DNA from: Flammula alnicola
Taxonomy: Eukaryota; Basidiomycota; Agaricomycetes; Agaricales; Strophariaceae
Assembly: GCA_015499995.1 (NCBI GenBank)
Contig: JADNRV010000261.1
Location: 1 to 64,000, forward strand
Length of the DNA: 64,000 bases
Direction: 5' to 3'
A program made the translations under genes and the position numbers. The notes under the pieces are model-generated. The model worked only from the letters and a program-made list of their open reading frames with translations. It was not told the origin of the DNA and ran no database searches. How positions within the stretch are numbered: position 1 is the stretch's first letter; the number at the start of each line of letters is the position of its first letter. Below, one piece after another: positions 22,249 through 35,066 of the stretch.

Positions 22249-24732
22249 ATATCATGTCGCTCATTCAGCCCACCGTAACACCTCTCACACAAAGTTTGTT
22301 GTATCAAAGCGAATAGTGGCATATGTTTGTTGCACAATCCTTCTTCTACGCGTTGATTAAAAGCCGAAACTTTGGCGAGTCACTGATGGTCAAGAAATCC
22401 TTGAACCCTATCCTAGTTTCCTGATACGACGTGGCGTCTGAAAAACTTCTCTCATCAACGCTCATTGCAGACTGCATGCAATCGTTATCTCATCTGTGAT
22501 CTCTTCATCAGAGCACGAAGTTTTCATTTCGTAGAAATGTACATGAGTTCGTACAACCACGAAAACAATGGCGAGAAGCCTGACATGTAACGTGCGGGTA
22601 TCTACATACAAGTAGACACTCGGCGGTAAATGCATCTCTCCCATAAATAGAATCCGTTAATCGAGATGCCGGGTAGCACCCATCGCCGCTGGAGTGGAAT
22701 ATGCAGGATGCAATACACGCCCTCGGCTTATCGACGTATGGGCTATGTCCCGGTTTAGTAAATACTACTTTTGTATGTGCCCCTGCGCGCCCTCGATCAT
22801 ACAACGTCTTGGCTGATGATCTCTAGGCATTAATGACACTGCCGTGAAGCTCTATATGTCGGCGAGCTTCAGATATCTATACACCCTACATACGCCGCCA
22901 TCGACGTCGTTGTTACCTTCGCTACCCGTAGGTACACCGTCCGTCCTGGCCGCTGCGCCTAGAATCTATGGCTACTCTATTAATAGACATATCTGCCAGC
23001 GCCCTATTATTGATGTTGATTTGTTCTTCGCTAGAGAACGTTGGTCAGAAGAAATTTAAAATAGTTGGCTGGGACTTCTCCTGCTTTGGTTTACTCGCAG
23101 TTTATCCATCCTCTGCCGACGGAGGAACCGTGAAGACAAGCGCTTCAACGAGTTTAGGGGTTGAGTAGTGTTATTTTCCCTCCGAGAAGAGCTCGGCTTG
23201 GTCTACGTGACTATATCTCAAACGTCATTTTACATATTGACTAAAAAAACAACATTGTCCAGTATTGCAATAATCAGAGAATCAGCAAGGCGGTTTATTT
23301 AGTCCGGCGGGAGCCAGCATTAGAATTCAGTGTCCTACAGGGCATGTCAGACCCTGCAAAGCGGAGAACATTAATACGAGTTCCTTTTAGTGGGTTAGTC
23401 TTTGGCTCGTCGCCATAATGACGATTACAATTTTGCTATCGCGATAAAGCGATAGGCAAGGGGCCGATTTTACTTGCGCTGCCCACCAGAGTCACGACTA
23501 ACGAAGAACTATGAACCAAGTTTCTCTATACCGTCGTGAAATCGAATATCTTAATTTGCCTGAAGTTGGGGGATCGTCACATAGGAAAGATGCCCAAGGT
23601 TTAAATTGTTGTGAGTGATATTTTAATTGCCAGATGGTTTACGGTGTCAGAGAAAGCTTATCTCCGCATTTATTATCAATTTGATTCTCAGAAGTACTAC
23701 TAAACTCGTCAAAGTCATGGGACGCAATGCAATCTCGAAAGCCTGTGAGAGCCTGTAATGACATCCCAGCTCATTTGGGATGCTTTCTCTGTCCTGCTCG
23801 AATCGAATGAGTGAAGAGCTGGACTAAAACATAGAGCTCCCGCATACCTCCTTGATTATCACAGTTTTAATAGAAGCACGGAATCAACGCTTTCCCGTAC
23901 ATGATTCTCATGTTATACCGCCCAGGTGACCGTAGAACGATGGATGCCGAGATTGACAGATACGCCCAGCGTTCGGCATGCAAACATATGCATTCATTAA
24001 ACCTGCTTTCCAGTCATCCTGCATTCGATGGGTCCACGCTCCGCGTAGGCCCTCAGTTGCAGTGCGCTCTGACTTACAAGCTCGAGTCAGCCCTTATTCA
24101 TATTCCAAGTTGTCCCTCCAGTTATTGATGGTCCCGACATCGGAAAGCATCAAATATGACTGCGCTTTCCCTCGACCCGATCTCAGAAGCAGGTTTTATC
24201 GGTTCCGCACACCTGAAAGTAGCATTGTGTCCGCTCAATGACCTTTTCAACGGCGTAAAGATAGACGTAAGAAAGAGCACCTGTTCTCCGTTACCTCCAT
24301 GATTTCTTTCCGCTTTTGCGGCTGCAACGCTTCTTGTGCCTATACCAGAATAAAAGATTCCGCTTTTTTTTCGCGTACGCCACGTCCAGAAGGAGGGTCT
24401 ATGAATAAGTACAGTACCAAATCAAACTTGTTGAAGAGGAGTCATCCCTCATATTTTACCGTTGGTGATTCTCCTACCATGTGGGTATTTCCCATGAGTG
24501 TTTTTCTGTGTTTGTTGCCTTGCTTCTAGTTCAGACCCATCCACGGTCAAGCTATGCGATCCCACTCTATGTCAGCAGGCATATGGAATTACGAATCGAG
24601 GTATCGCCGTGCCGGCAGAGTCTTGGACCTCCCTATCTGTCTAATCATCCCATTGCCTTGGGGCGTTCGAACGCCCAAACGCCTCTGTCAGCGTCATACG
24701 GAGGGACTACTGACCATGTCGGATCTGACAAA

Positions 24733-25227
24733 CTAAAATGGGCAGATACCAAGTATAATGAGACTAGTTTTCATGTAAAGTCGTTGGGTCACTCTGCGGA
24801 TAGGTTTCAGGCAGCGATGATTTCCTCGATCCTCCGCTCCATGCTTAAAAATTGCCTTTAATCTCAGATGAATGAGCTTTGCGCTGCAAGGAAGATATTT
24901 CTCCAATCCACAATGCCTGGTTGTTAAGTAGCCAGATTCTGTATTCCCACCGGAAGCGGTATCTCGTTCAACCTCCCACAAATTGGATATCTCAAGAATT
25001 CTGCGGAAAGAGACAGCCTGGGGGGTAAAGCTAAAGGGACAGTGCATTACCTTGGCGAAATTCCGATCCCAAGACGAATACCGATGAAGCTTCTCGGCTG
25101 AAGGACACCACCTATGTACGCCGAAGAAATATCCGATTTCCGCGTCTAGACCACTCTCCTCGCTATGCCACATATAAGACGCGATTCTATTGGCTTCAGG
25201 AGGTGTTGCAGTGCGTAAAAACATCAT
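24733..25227 (-). CDS. Hypothetical ORF, low confidence
   Basis: A 164-codon frame from ATG 25227, with an adjoining 68-codon minus-strand frame just upstream (25430-25224) that overlaps its start by a few bases. Stretches such as GYFFGVHRWCPSAEKLHRY and DILWKNDVFLIGFKPDG look protein-like. I recognise no domain. It may be the remains of one gene split by a stop. Confidence 0.25.
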   Translation of the reverse strand: MMFLRTATPPEANRIASYMWHSEESGLDAEIGYFFGVHRWCPSAEKLHRYSSWDRNFAKVMHCPFSFTPQAVSFRRILEISNLWEVERDTASGGNTESGYLTTRHCGLEKYLPCSAKLIHLRLKAIFKHGAEDRGNHRCLKPIRRVTQRLYMKTSLIILGICPF

Positions 25228-28200
25228 GACTCAGCTCTGAAAAAATGAATAGGTAGCCTAGTTCCATGTTTCCACCGTTGTCCGTCCGGCTTGAAGCCGA
25301 TGAGAAAAACATCGTTTTTCCACAAGATATCTCCAACCGCACAACAACTTGAACATCGCATGACCGTTACGTCAATGCGCCCGGGTACTAGTTGTCCTCG
25401 CACATCCCACCATTCCATAGATCCTTTCATGCGGAGGCCATCTAGTTATAAGAGAGTTGATCACGTCATATAGATCGAAACCCAAGCAGGAGATGTTAAT
25501 TTACAATAAGGTATATTATTATTGTCCGCAGTACCGAGATGCAATACAATCATTTGGGACGGCTACAAAGTGATCTAAAAGTTTAAAATCGGGAAATTTC
25601 GTCATATCAGCTATTAGTGGTACGCCGTTGAAGTAGGAAAATATTTTTAATGTTATCCAAGTGCCACATAAGAAGGAATTCTGCTATATATACATATATA
25701 TATAAGATTCTGGTTCCTCGACGTCGACACAGCAATAATAAAGATTGTTCTGGTCACTCAACTACCTTTTCACAAAACGTTTCTGAGAGTGGGCTGTTTA
25801 GAAATCTTTCTCGAGTCGAAAGGCGGCCATCCTGAATGCATTGCTTGGTACTAAAGACCCTACGCAACACATGGCAACATGAAAGCGAATCACCGTCCCA
25901 GAGGTGTTCATCACCAAACATGGGTACATGTGTAGCCTCGCTAGCCAGGCGATCACATGATCAAAGAAGTAGCACATGCTGACGTTGAGTAGCGTGCTGA
26001 CGTTCCTTGATATAACGCCTGGTACCTGTTGCGGTTACGACACTGGAAGCCCTCCAAAGTTTCTTCTTTTCATACTCCGCAACCTGCCGTAGTCATGCCG
26101 CGTACTCCTTAATCTTGTGAGGCCCCAGCAGGAGTACTCGGCATACCGTAGATTGAATAACATATGCAAAAAGGCCTTTATCATCCCATGCACTTCATCC
26201 ATGGAAGGAGATACTACTGAAGATGCTAATCAAGAATCTGCGAGAGAGGATACACTTCAGATACCAGCTCAAAATAACTATCCAAATGCCTTCTATACCC
26301 CAACACCTAAGTCCTGACTATGCATATACCCAGCAGGAGTGGTCAGACCTCCAGTAAGAAGGGCCATGAAGAGGCTGCAGTGGTGAAGCTGAAGTGCGAT
26401 ATGTACATAACGAAATAAGTCGTCGATCAATACAATAAAAAAGACTTACGAATTTTGTTAGTCTGACTACGGGAGACTAATAACGAAAGAACTTTGATGA
26501 TTTCACTCTTGATTCTTTGATCAACAATGACGCGCGACGCGCTCTCACGTGTGCACCCGGCAGAACGGCAAGTCCGTCGGGAACTCAAATTTCTCATCTT
26601 TAGAGGGCTTACGGTATGGCAACCGTAACAGGTCCCAGGCTAGTACATGTGTGACTCCTGAGGTATTTTTAAACACCATTTTTCGCAAGCATGAACCACG
26701 ATCTCACGAATGCATCTACTTTGTATAAATCGGGAAAGTAAAGTGCCTGATTATTCTTGCATCGATCCTAACAGAGTGGAAACCGTCAAATTAATGGCAA
26801 GTACGAAAATATATCTAGCAATCAAGTAACCAACGATTATCAATCGCGTCGGGAAACCACGTTCATTTGATCTAATTCTTGTGTGTAATCGTTTGAAAAA
26901 AAAAAAAAAACAAGGCTGAAGCAGAGGGTTTCTTTTATGCCTAATTTACCGTTACAAGTCGAAGTCTGAGTGGAGTAATGTATACGAGATAGCTGGGAGA
27001 CAAATATATAGAATTTCCGCCCGCTACAGGACACTCGGTATATGATCAACCAATGCAGTAGCCTATCTAGCGTCCTGTATGAATTTTCCACAGGCTAACG
27101 TGATAGCATGGTGCGACCTCATTGATAGAGCCGATCGAAACCTACCTTATCGCCGAAGTGCGAGAATAACTTGAGGGCCAAATCATGGGGTGCAGCATCT
27201 GGCTTGGCCAAGTGCTGCGCTTTTCTGTCGTGGGTGACCTTTGTCCTCTTTCACACCACGTCCTCAGGAGGCTTACCACCCTCTCGAACGTCCAAGCCTT
27301 GGGAAAGTTTACGCCTTGCTGAGAGTCCGAAAGTCATGTTTTAATCACGGCAAGAATCAGGTCATGAGAGTGGAGGCTTTAGCTCGTGAGCTACAGTATC
27401 TCCTGTCTTCAATATTCGTCAGTCGCTTCAACATAACAGCCGTCGTCTCATTGACCCGATCTGTATCCTCCAGAGGCGTAGAAGAGAGGCGTCGTGCTAC
27501 ACTAGCCAACAAGCAGATATTTCTCATTTCGAGGCATAGTAGCCGCAAAGCCACAGGCACAAATTTCACCACAAAAGAAACATACCATTTGTTGTGTCAT
27601 GGACAGGTATTCTCCTCACGAGTTGCGACCGGACCGTCAGTACGAATGTGGGTCTCGCTGGAGGAGAAACGAATACCCGGATTGTATTTTTTGAAAGGGA
27701 GATGTCAAGGGGAAAAAACGCGGAGAAAGAGGAGCAAGGTAAAACGCCGCGTACAGTCAACCTTGCGAATCGAATTTCTCAGGAGATCTTCCAGGGTGAT
27801 AGCATATCCGAACCCATGAGCGTATCAGACTTGAGAGCGTTCTGTGAACAAGAACAGCTGGCTTGCATGTCTACGAACAGTTCTTCCAACTGCAAAAACG
27901 CCGATAGCATCTGATGCAAACAATGCGCAAGAGTCTAGAAGTTTATTTGCGTGCATAACGGCAATACACGTCGACTCTGGGTATTGGGAAGATGAAGAAG
28001 CTGCTGGGTTCAATGCCCGCCTTCTGACTGAAGCAAAAAATGGCCGTGCGCTGTAGCATAGATGAGTGCACGGATCAAAGAAACACGGTAAGGTTTCCTA
28101 CGCAAGGCCAAGATCACACCAGTTAGGGCGGCGAGCACCACTGGCAGAAGGCGATATAGCAATGGAATTATTTTCATTGGGAAGAGATCAATCGAGGCAG

Positions 28201-28369
28201 GCAGGACATCTTCTTTCACAGCTCTGGGAAATGTTCTTCAAAGCGATTCGTGAAAATCAAGGATCGATGAAGGCGTTTGGGTGGGTTTTGAACTTACTTC
28301 TTGCTTTCGTTCGCGCTGCTTTATAACTTCCTCAATTCATCTGTAATGGTGGAACGGCAGGCTCAATAA

Positions 28370-28760
28370 ATGAGAAACGACGTTGGTGAGTTGCGTAGCC
28401 CTGTGTTACCCGAATGCCGCGGCCAAATTTCAAGCGTTCAAGATTGGAGGCCTACGAACGTTAGCCAGAGAGGGAAAAAAGCAAACGACTTAACTCGGAG
28501 TCATCAGCAAGATCGCACGCGAGTTGGCGGAGTTGGCCGGGATCACCAAGTGCCGCCAAGCCGGCCCAAGGCTACCAACCCGCCAATTATTTTGCAATTG
28601 GCCAAAAAAAGAGATCGAGGTTAGGGAAATTGAAATTGACCAAGTTGCATGCCAAGTCGTCCCAAGCACTCCCCAAGTTAACCCCAAGTTTCTCATTTAT
28701 TCAAAATTTAGGATAGAAAAACAATTTTCATTGCGGTAATATTACAACAATCTTTTGACA
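28370..28760 (+). repeat. Left member of an inverted repeat pair
   Basis: Contains catcagcaagatcgcac, a run rich in ccaagttggc-like words, and ccaagttaaccccaagtt. The reverse complement of 30100-30420 has the same words in the same order (catcagcaagatagcac, gttggcg, ccaagttaatcccaagtt). The two are similar, not identical, and face each other about 1.4 kb apart. Confidence 0.5.
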
Positions 28761-28889
28761 ATCTTGGTATCAAAATGTTCTACTACAAATTTACAAAGAT
28801 GCCCTCTACTCTGCAAACAATTCTGGATGAGGGGGCAAAGGGTGTGTCCGGTGGGAGCTGGTAGTAAAGAGAACGAGATCATATAAAGC

Positions 28890-29425
28890 ACGAGTGGTAA
28901 TCGATAAGTACGCGCCCACCTCCAAACGCAAAACGAATGTGATACTCACTTTTGTCTCATGTGTTTTCTGAATCGCAGCTACCCCTTCCCTCCACTGCTC
29001 TCGCTTGGGACTGCGACTGCCAGAACGCTGGTGTAGCCGCTGACAGCGGGACGAGGGATGGTGTTTAGGAGGTTGGACAGGGCAAGGGTGCGAAGGTGGG
29101 ATTGACTTACCGACTGTCTGGACGACGGGTGAATGGCTTCGTTAGCTTGTCCGATTCTCCTTGGCTGATCCTGTTTCATCCACGTTGTTGCAGCTAAGAC
29201 AGCGTCTCGTCACGTTTCTAGCTGATGATAAAATCACCGGTAAGTGGAGGTATCACGGAGTGGAGATGGTGTTGACCGACCGTTTGGCAGTTTCAGAGCA
29301 CTTACCAGCATATCGAAGAGGGCGATAGGATGTTATCAGTATGTCATCGTGTCCCTCTTCATTGTTGCTGGCACTGACACTGCGCGCGTTTATTCGATCT
29401 CGCTTAGCGTTGGCCATACAGGACC
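28890..29425 (-). mobile_element. Dispersed repeat element, copy 1 (minus strand)
   Basis: Reverse-complemented, this stretch aligns by eye to 59244-59905 on the plus strand. Shared blocks include cagtgccagcaac, a tcagctaga..cgtg.cgag block, ccctgtccaac versus ccccgtccaac, gttctggcagtc followed by gcgagagcag, and ggtggg..ta.cttatc..taccactcgtgctt. GTAAGT/GTGAGT-like donors occur at matching places, so the element may come from a spliced gene. No intact frame survives in either copy. It sits between the inverted repeats at 28.4 and 30.1-30.4 kb. The transposon class cannot be told. Confidence 0.6.
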
Positions 29426-30099
29426 TGTGGTGTGAAACGATGGCAGTAAGTGGCCGAGAAAAGTATTAGTTAGATTGATTCATGACTTTGAATAGACAAT
29501 ACTCACCTGAGTATCTTATTCATGCATTGTCCAAGTACTCCGGGCGAAGCTGGAACCTAAAAATTTCCACGTTGATCAGATAACAGTGCTGATGAAAGAT
29601 GACCGTGAAAAATTGAACTGACAGTATAGTTCACTAGAGAATCTCCACACGTCCATGCCTGCAGGAGAATAGACAGACAAACTTCCAGAATCAATGGAAG
29701 AAGAGATGGGATAGATCTGGATCGAACGAAGTGGTTCAACTTGAAGTTGGAGAGATCGATTATCGATGAAACTACGCGGTCACGTGCAGCTGAGTTTGAA
29801 CGAACTTAACGTTGAATCATTCCACCGAATCCTTGACATCCACTTCTAATACTATCTGCCGTCCCTTCCTCTCAGCAGCTCTGTTTTCTGATTGAAACAA
29901 ACTGCAGCTATGAATGTGCATGTATGAAAATTAAGAGCAGCAAGACTAAGAAGCCTTACAAGACATTACCGCACGCCAGGGCGTACCTTGATGCTGATAA
30001 TGGCAGAGCTATTTACCGTGTTTTCAGTCCGAACAATCCTAAGTAGTAGTACAAGTTTGAGTCCTAAGTACATAGTATGATAGTGGCAAAAATTTTATC

Positions 30100-30420
30100 G
30101 CAAGAAATTTAATAGCCACTGCAACTTGGAGAGTGACTTGGGGACGAACTTGGGATTAACTTGGCGCGGTTGGCAGCAACTGGCCAGTTTTTCTGTGTTT
30201 GGCAGGCGCGCCAAGCCAAAAAAGGCAGCCAAGCGTCGCCAACTGATGTGCTATCTTGCTGATGGATAGCGTCGCTCAGGCTGTAGCCTCTGAATTTCGA
30301 GAGTCCAGCTTGAAAGCTGCGGTGTGAAACTTGCATTGGCAAGCTTCTGGCAAGCACTTGCAAGTCATTGGCAAGAGCCTTGCTCTTGCCAACTACGAAC
30401 AAATATTGGTCCCGTGATCT
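30100..30420 (-). repeat. Right member of an inverted repeat pair
   Basis: This is the opposite-strand relative of 28370-28760. It has its own short palindromic words (ttggcaagagccttgctcttgccaa) near 30371-30393. Together with the left member it could form the ends of a non-autonomous element of about 2 kb. Confidence 0.5.
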
Positions 30421-31150
30421 AACGATGTTGAGTTTGATTCAGCGATGAGTTGAACCAGAACTACCACTCCTCCTGCGCCGCTGCAAACCCCAGCGCCTTG
30501 CTCTTCCCTTGAATTTCCCAACATATTTCGACTTGTTCGATCGCGGCCTGACGTGGGTCTGTCAATCGTTCGATCGCCCTCCTCCCATGGAACTAATTAC
30601 GATTCCTCAGATGCGTCCCAGAGGCTCTCCGCCCAAAGCCAACGTGCCACCTCCAACTATCTACAGACTGGCTTGTTTTGAATTTGTATCATATCACCTT
30701 CCGCAGACAAAAGCTATTCCCGACGCCGAAACTCTCTATTCCTGAGCAGCGTATACCTATGCGTGCATAGTCTGATAAAGTATTGAAAATATTTTTATCT
30801 TGCCGAGGTGAGTTTGAACGAGCCTCCATCTTGTGGATTGTCTGAGCGAGGCGTCTGAAACTTATATAAGTACCCGTACTTCAGCAACCAACATTTTTTG
30901 AATGCGCTCGGCGACCTATTGACGAATGCGAAGCTATGCCAAGCTCTAGAACAGGAAAAATCTGGCTGAGGACGGATAACTTCCGCACTCCCGCGCATTG
31001 GCTTCATTTGTCCAATTCATGGTCTTGCGACCACAGCCTTGGCAAAAAACACCGACTGCGCATTCGTGCAGAAACAGGTTTACAAATTACATAGCCCAGC
31101 CCTCACGCCAAGGCCGAGACCAACGGTCACGCGAATGACGTCACCCTCCT

Positions 31151-31160
31151 TTTTATATAA
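31151..31160 (+). promoter_or_regulatory. TATA box of the RCR-like gene
   Basis: TTTTATATAA lies about 45 bp before the start codon at 31202, with a pyrimidine/ACC context (ccaccatgg) around the ATG close to the Kozak consensus. Confidence 0.55.
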
Positions 31161-31201
31161 GGAGAACGCCTTCACGCCAAAACTCCTTCCACAGTACCAC
31201 C

Positions 31202-31965
31202 ATGGCCGTGTTAAACACACCTTTATTTCTTATTTCGGCTTTCTTTGTATCATCGGCTCACGCGCAGATGGTCTTTCGTGGTAGAAGGAGTACAGCCGGG
31301 AGAATAGTCGCAGGCTGTATCGTCGGTGAGTAGCATTTTCTAAATTCTTCAAGAGTAATCGTCTCGAGTGACTTTTCCTTCTTCCAGCCGTTCTTTTTGC
31401 TCTTTTCCTTATATGTGTCTTAGTCATGCTAAGTCGCAGGCGTCGTGCGCGCACCCTGATGGCGGTAAACCCTGGGGGCGGCGTTCCACAGAACGCCCAA
31501 TTCGGTCCGAAACCATTATTCGGAGGACTATGGGGTCGATCAAATGCAGGATATTATGGCCAAAATGGTAGTTCCTCTGCACCATACGAAAACAATGGAC
31601 CGAATTACAACGTCCCCTACGGTACGGCGCCCATACAAGCTCCGCAAGCGCCATATAACCCCGAGTACCCTTCCCAATACGCGCCACCACCGCCGCCTCC
31701 GTACGGAAAGGAAGCGAATTACGGACAGGCATACTCGCCGGTGTGTTTTGATGCTCCATTTCTTCCGCAGTCATTGATCTTTTTTCAGCCACCGAGTAGT
31801 CCCCCTCCTCACACTCGAAGTAGCGATCAGCCTTACACTCCTGTGAGTTACCAGTATCTTCGCTCATTTTTTGATTCTAAGGGCTTTCTACAGCCACCAG
31901 GACCACCACCTCCGGCCCATACAACTGGACAAGATAACTCCTTCGTCGGTGGTTTCCGTTCCTAA
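31202..31965 (+). CDS. RCR-like single-pass membrane protein with PY-type proline motifs (4 exons, 200 aa)
   Basis: Exons 31202-31325, 31388-31740, 31789-31842, 31894-31965. The start encodes a signal peptide (MAVLNTPLFLISAFFVSSAH). A short extracellular piece follows, then a transmembrane helix (VAGCIVAVLFALFLICVLVM), then the basic stop-transfer RRRRAR. The cytoplasmic tail is rich in Pro, Tyr, Gln and Asn, with PPPPPPYGKE and repeated YxPxYPSQY-like motifs. This plan matches the fungal RCR family (Rcr1/Rcr2), whose PY motifs recruit the ubiquitin ligase Rsp5 and influence chitin deposition and plasma-membrane transporter sorting. The family call rests on architecture rather than a diagnostic motif. 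The two last introns each begin right after a Pro codon and each following exon begins with CCACC, so exon skipping would keep the frame. Confidence 0.6.
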
Positions 31966-34900
31966 CGCCTCGATACCCAATATTACATGTAACACCATAT
32001 TACGCTATCAATCAGACATCAGACAAGCTGTACCTTACTGTGGACTGTAGTGAATAATTAGTGTATGACTTCGAAACCTCGTACCAATTGTATTTCTGTA
32101 GGTTCTGTATTTACGACTGATGACGCGTGACGGCCCATTGCATAGCTCGTTTCAGGCCAGGCAATTCTCCTATGATGAAAGAACAGCAGATACGGTGCTA
32201 ATATCGATTCTCGAACACTCATTCGACCGAAAGGACAATAAATATGTCGTGGTGTGCAAACACATCGACCAAGCGATAGAAGTGATCGCGTAGATTAGAT
32301 TAGATTATTGTGTGGCTGTCCATGTCCATTTAGCGGGACGCAATGCTGAATTCAACCAAACTCTTCTCTGCGACACTTGTACCGCCCGGCGATTCTTTGA
32401 CGCCTTACTGGGCACCCGCATCCCTACCAATTTCCTAAACCTTCGAAAGATGGGACTCACTCAAGACTCACTTGCCACTTCATCCTTTCGCTCTCAAGGT
32501 TCGCACTTCGTTTGGATACGTACATTGACCAAGTTCGTCATGTTAAACAAGAATCGATATCCAAATTTCCGAGGACGTTTACCATCTAGAACTAACAAAA
32601 AGTTTTCGTTCATATCTTGAAATTTCGATTTGGAGCTTCCATACTACAGCTGTACGAGCCTAAGTCCAACTGACACGGCAGCAAGAAATTAAATATTTTT
32701 TCCCTGATTCACCCCCACTAGGAAGAAATTCGGAGACTCAGAGATCTGGATGAATGTCGTCCCCTTGAGCAGAGTGGCCGGTGGCCACAGCCAGAGCTGC
32801 TGTGAGTCCTGATTCTCGAGCGAGTCCTCTCGACTTCGGTTGCTTATACTCTCTATGTATGGCCTCGGTTCATGTTTCCCTGTTTGTCTATAAATCCTCT
32901 CAACGTGAAGCGTAGATAGAACGCACCTGCCAACTTGATCCGCCCGACAGAGTTCTAGAGAAACAGAGGCTTCGCAGATTCTCAGGATTATTCGTCGAAG
33001 AGAACGACTGTCCTCGATTCCACGAAGCAAATACCTACTGCCACGGCCTAAGCTTTGTGGTCGCAAGATCATGAGAACTAAGCAGGAACCTTCTGGACTG
33101 GAGACTCCGCAAATTGGGGTTGTGAATGTGCGTGCGGTCAACTTCGGATAGTGCGGGAACAGCAGCACCCGAGCGAAATGCAGTTGTTTATGGGCCTATG
33201 GGAAGTTGGTATCGTTACGACCATTTCTTCACCATGTGGCATGGCGAAGAACACAATCTCCAGAATTTTATGAAGAGTCATAGACCAAGTTAGATAAGTA
33301 AAGTAACGCTTCGTCGTAATGCTGTTGAAAAGGGTAAATTCCTGAATCAGTTTGTCTGTCAAAGGATATACCACGCTGCTTCTCTCGGGGGTTGATCATC
33401 GGCGGTCGTCATTTGTAAACCTAGGAGAAATTTCGTATCCGACACAACCTTTGTATCTGCGCCGATTCCTCCGAAGGTTCGTTAAGCTAAATTTGTCTTA
33501 TACTTCAATTTTCTTGAAAAGCGAGACATAAGAAATGTTGGGGAGATCACTAGCAGAGAAGTTGATCCTTAACACTCTGGGTGGCGTCAAACAACATTCT
33601 ATTGAAGACTGAGATCACTTGACATTTATTTTTTTGGGGACGTAAACCGAATTCAATCCACGGATCATCATTTCAAAGGCTCCCCTACGATCTGTTACTT
33701 CTGTACAGTTCTGTAACGTCGAAGTACCATAGCGCGTAATGAATATAAATAAACAGATATGTATCATCTTAATTCCGTCTTGGTATCGGAAATTAGTCCC
33801 TTCTGCTGCGGAACGAGGTCAAAATGCTCGGTGTACAATCTTTTCGTGTGTCTTGAGAGCCAACGGCACGGTACAGAAGGACGGCCGATTGCCAAATACC
33901 GAATAGTTTCCCGACTGAACCGAATGCAGGTGGGTCCTATACCCGTGCACTACATATCCCAAACTTATGCATATTTCGTAATATGTGACTCGGATAAAGA
34001 TATCCACTCTTTGGACGGTGGGATACTCGAAGAATGTCGAAGTTAGTTTCAGGTTCATTTGATATGTTATCGTAATCACCGTGCCAGCTGAAAAGACGGA
34101 AAAGAGCAGAAGTTAACTGAGATTTGAGACACTACCCTAACTGTTCTGGTTGTCATACACCCAAAACACGAAAAGAGGGCGCAGTCTCCATCGAAGTTGC
34201 AACTCCGCGAATATCATTAATGATGCAGGCCAGGAAATCTCTTGTCAATTTCAAGGGAATATCTTATGCCAACGCCCGAAATAGCACAGAACATAGAACA
34301 TAGATCGGAATAAAGATACAGAAACGCCACTTTCGAAGTACTCTCCGTGAAACACGTTATCATCGTGACTCTCTTAATACAAGACCTGAGCACAGGCCTC
34401 TGACAAATGATATAACGAGCTTGACGTCAAATTAACTCAGTTGTCGCCTGGTGTTGCTTTGTCCTGCCGTTCTCTCGTCGTCAGTTGCAAGGACTGGACG
34501 GGTGTCATTAAAGCCCGCACATCACGAAAACACAAGGGCTGGGAGGATGAACATGAAACGATGATAAATAACGTTCACATGCAGTTCCATGAGACGAGAG
34601 GCATGCCGAGAAACAAGGACGGTAGTCATGGGAGAGGGTGTCATAAGGGATATCGATACAGTGGTTACCAAGAAAAACAAGAAAGCAGTGAGTCTATATA
34701 AAGAGGCGATAATGAAAGGACGGGATCAGGGAGGTATGTGCAAGATGATGGAGTGACTCAGACATGACGGTCGAATGGATAAGAATGACATATGTATATA
34801 AATTCCAAGAAAATAACAAGAAAACCGAAGACGGGACATATGATCCCACTCGGTGGCGATATGCGATGTCCGATGTAACATTAAGAGAGAAAGCTAGATG

Positions 34901-35066
34901 AGGCATGCGCGGAAAACATTGGAAGAACATGAGGAGTGGGAATTTGTTTTCAAGATAGATCGACTGTAGCCGAGTGAACGCCATGATGGCGCGATGGCTG
35001 TGAGCCAGACTGCCGCAGGGGTGTGATGATGCCGAAGTGCACACGGTGATGGACACTAAATCGACG
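31966..35066. other. 3.1-kb stretch without a recognisable gene
   Basis: Only short frames without domains are seen, including a 159-codon minus frame at 33168-32689 that lacks an ATG start. A short gattagattaga run lies at about 32292. The last few hundred bases probably include the 3' untranslated region of the zinc-knuckle gene. Confidence 0.4.

Larger units (their letters stand above)
20459..28369. other. Gene-poor 8-kb region
   Basis: The first 500 bp or so upstream of the MADS gene (20459-20900) are pyrimidine-rich and probably hold its promoter. Beyond that I find only short, unconvincing frames. A run of about 16 A bases lies at about 26897. The region 27240-28060 has overlapping frames on both strands but no recognisable domain. 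Old, eroded repeats are likely. Confidence 0.4.

Noticed and set aside
27241..27819. 192-codon plus-strand frame
   Set aside because: Starts with TTG rather than ATG, no recognisable domain, and competing frames overlap on both strands.
32689..33168. 159-codon minus-strand frame
   Set aside because: No ATG start and no domain; frame length alone is not enough in this region.
34694..35056. 120-codon minus-strand frame just after the zinc-knuckle gene
   Set aside because: Lies in the expected 3' untranslated region of that gene and shows no protein family.
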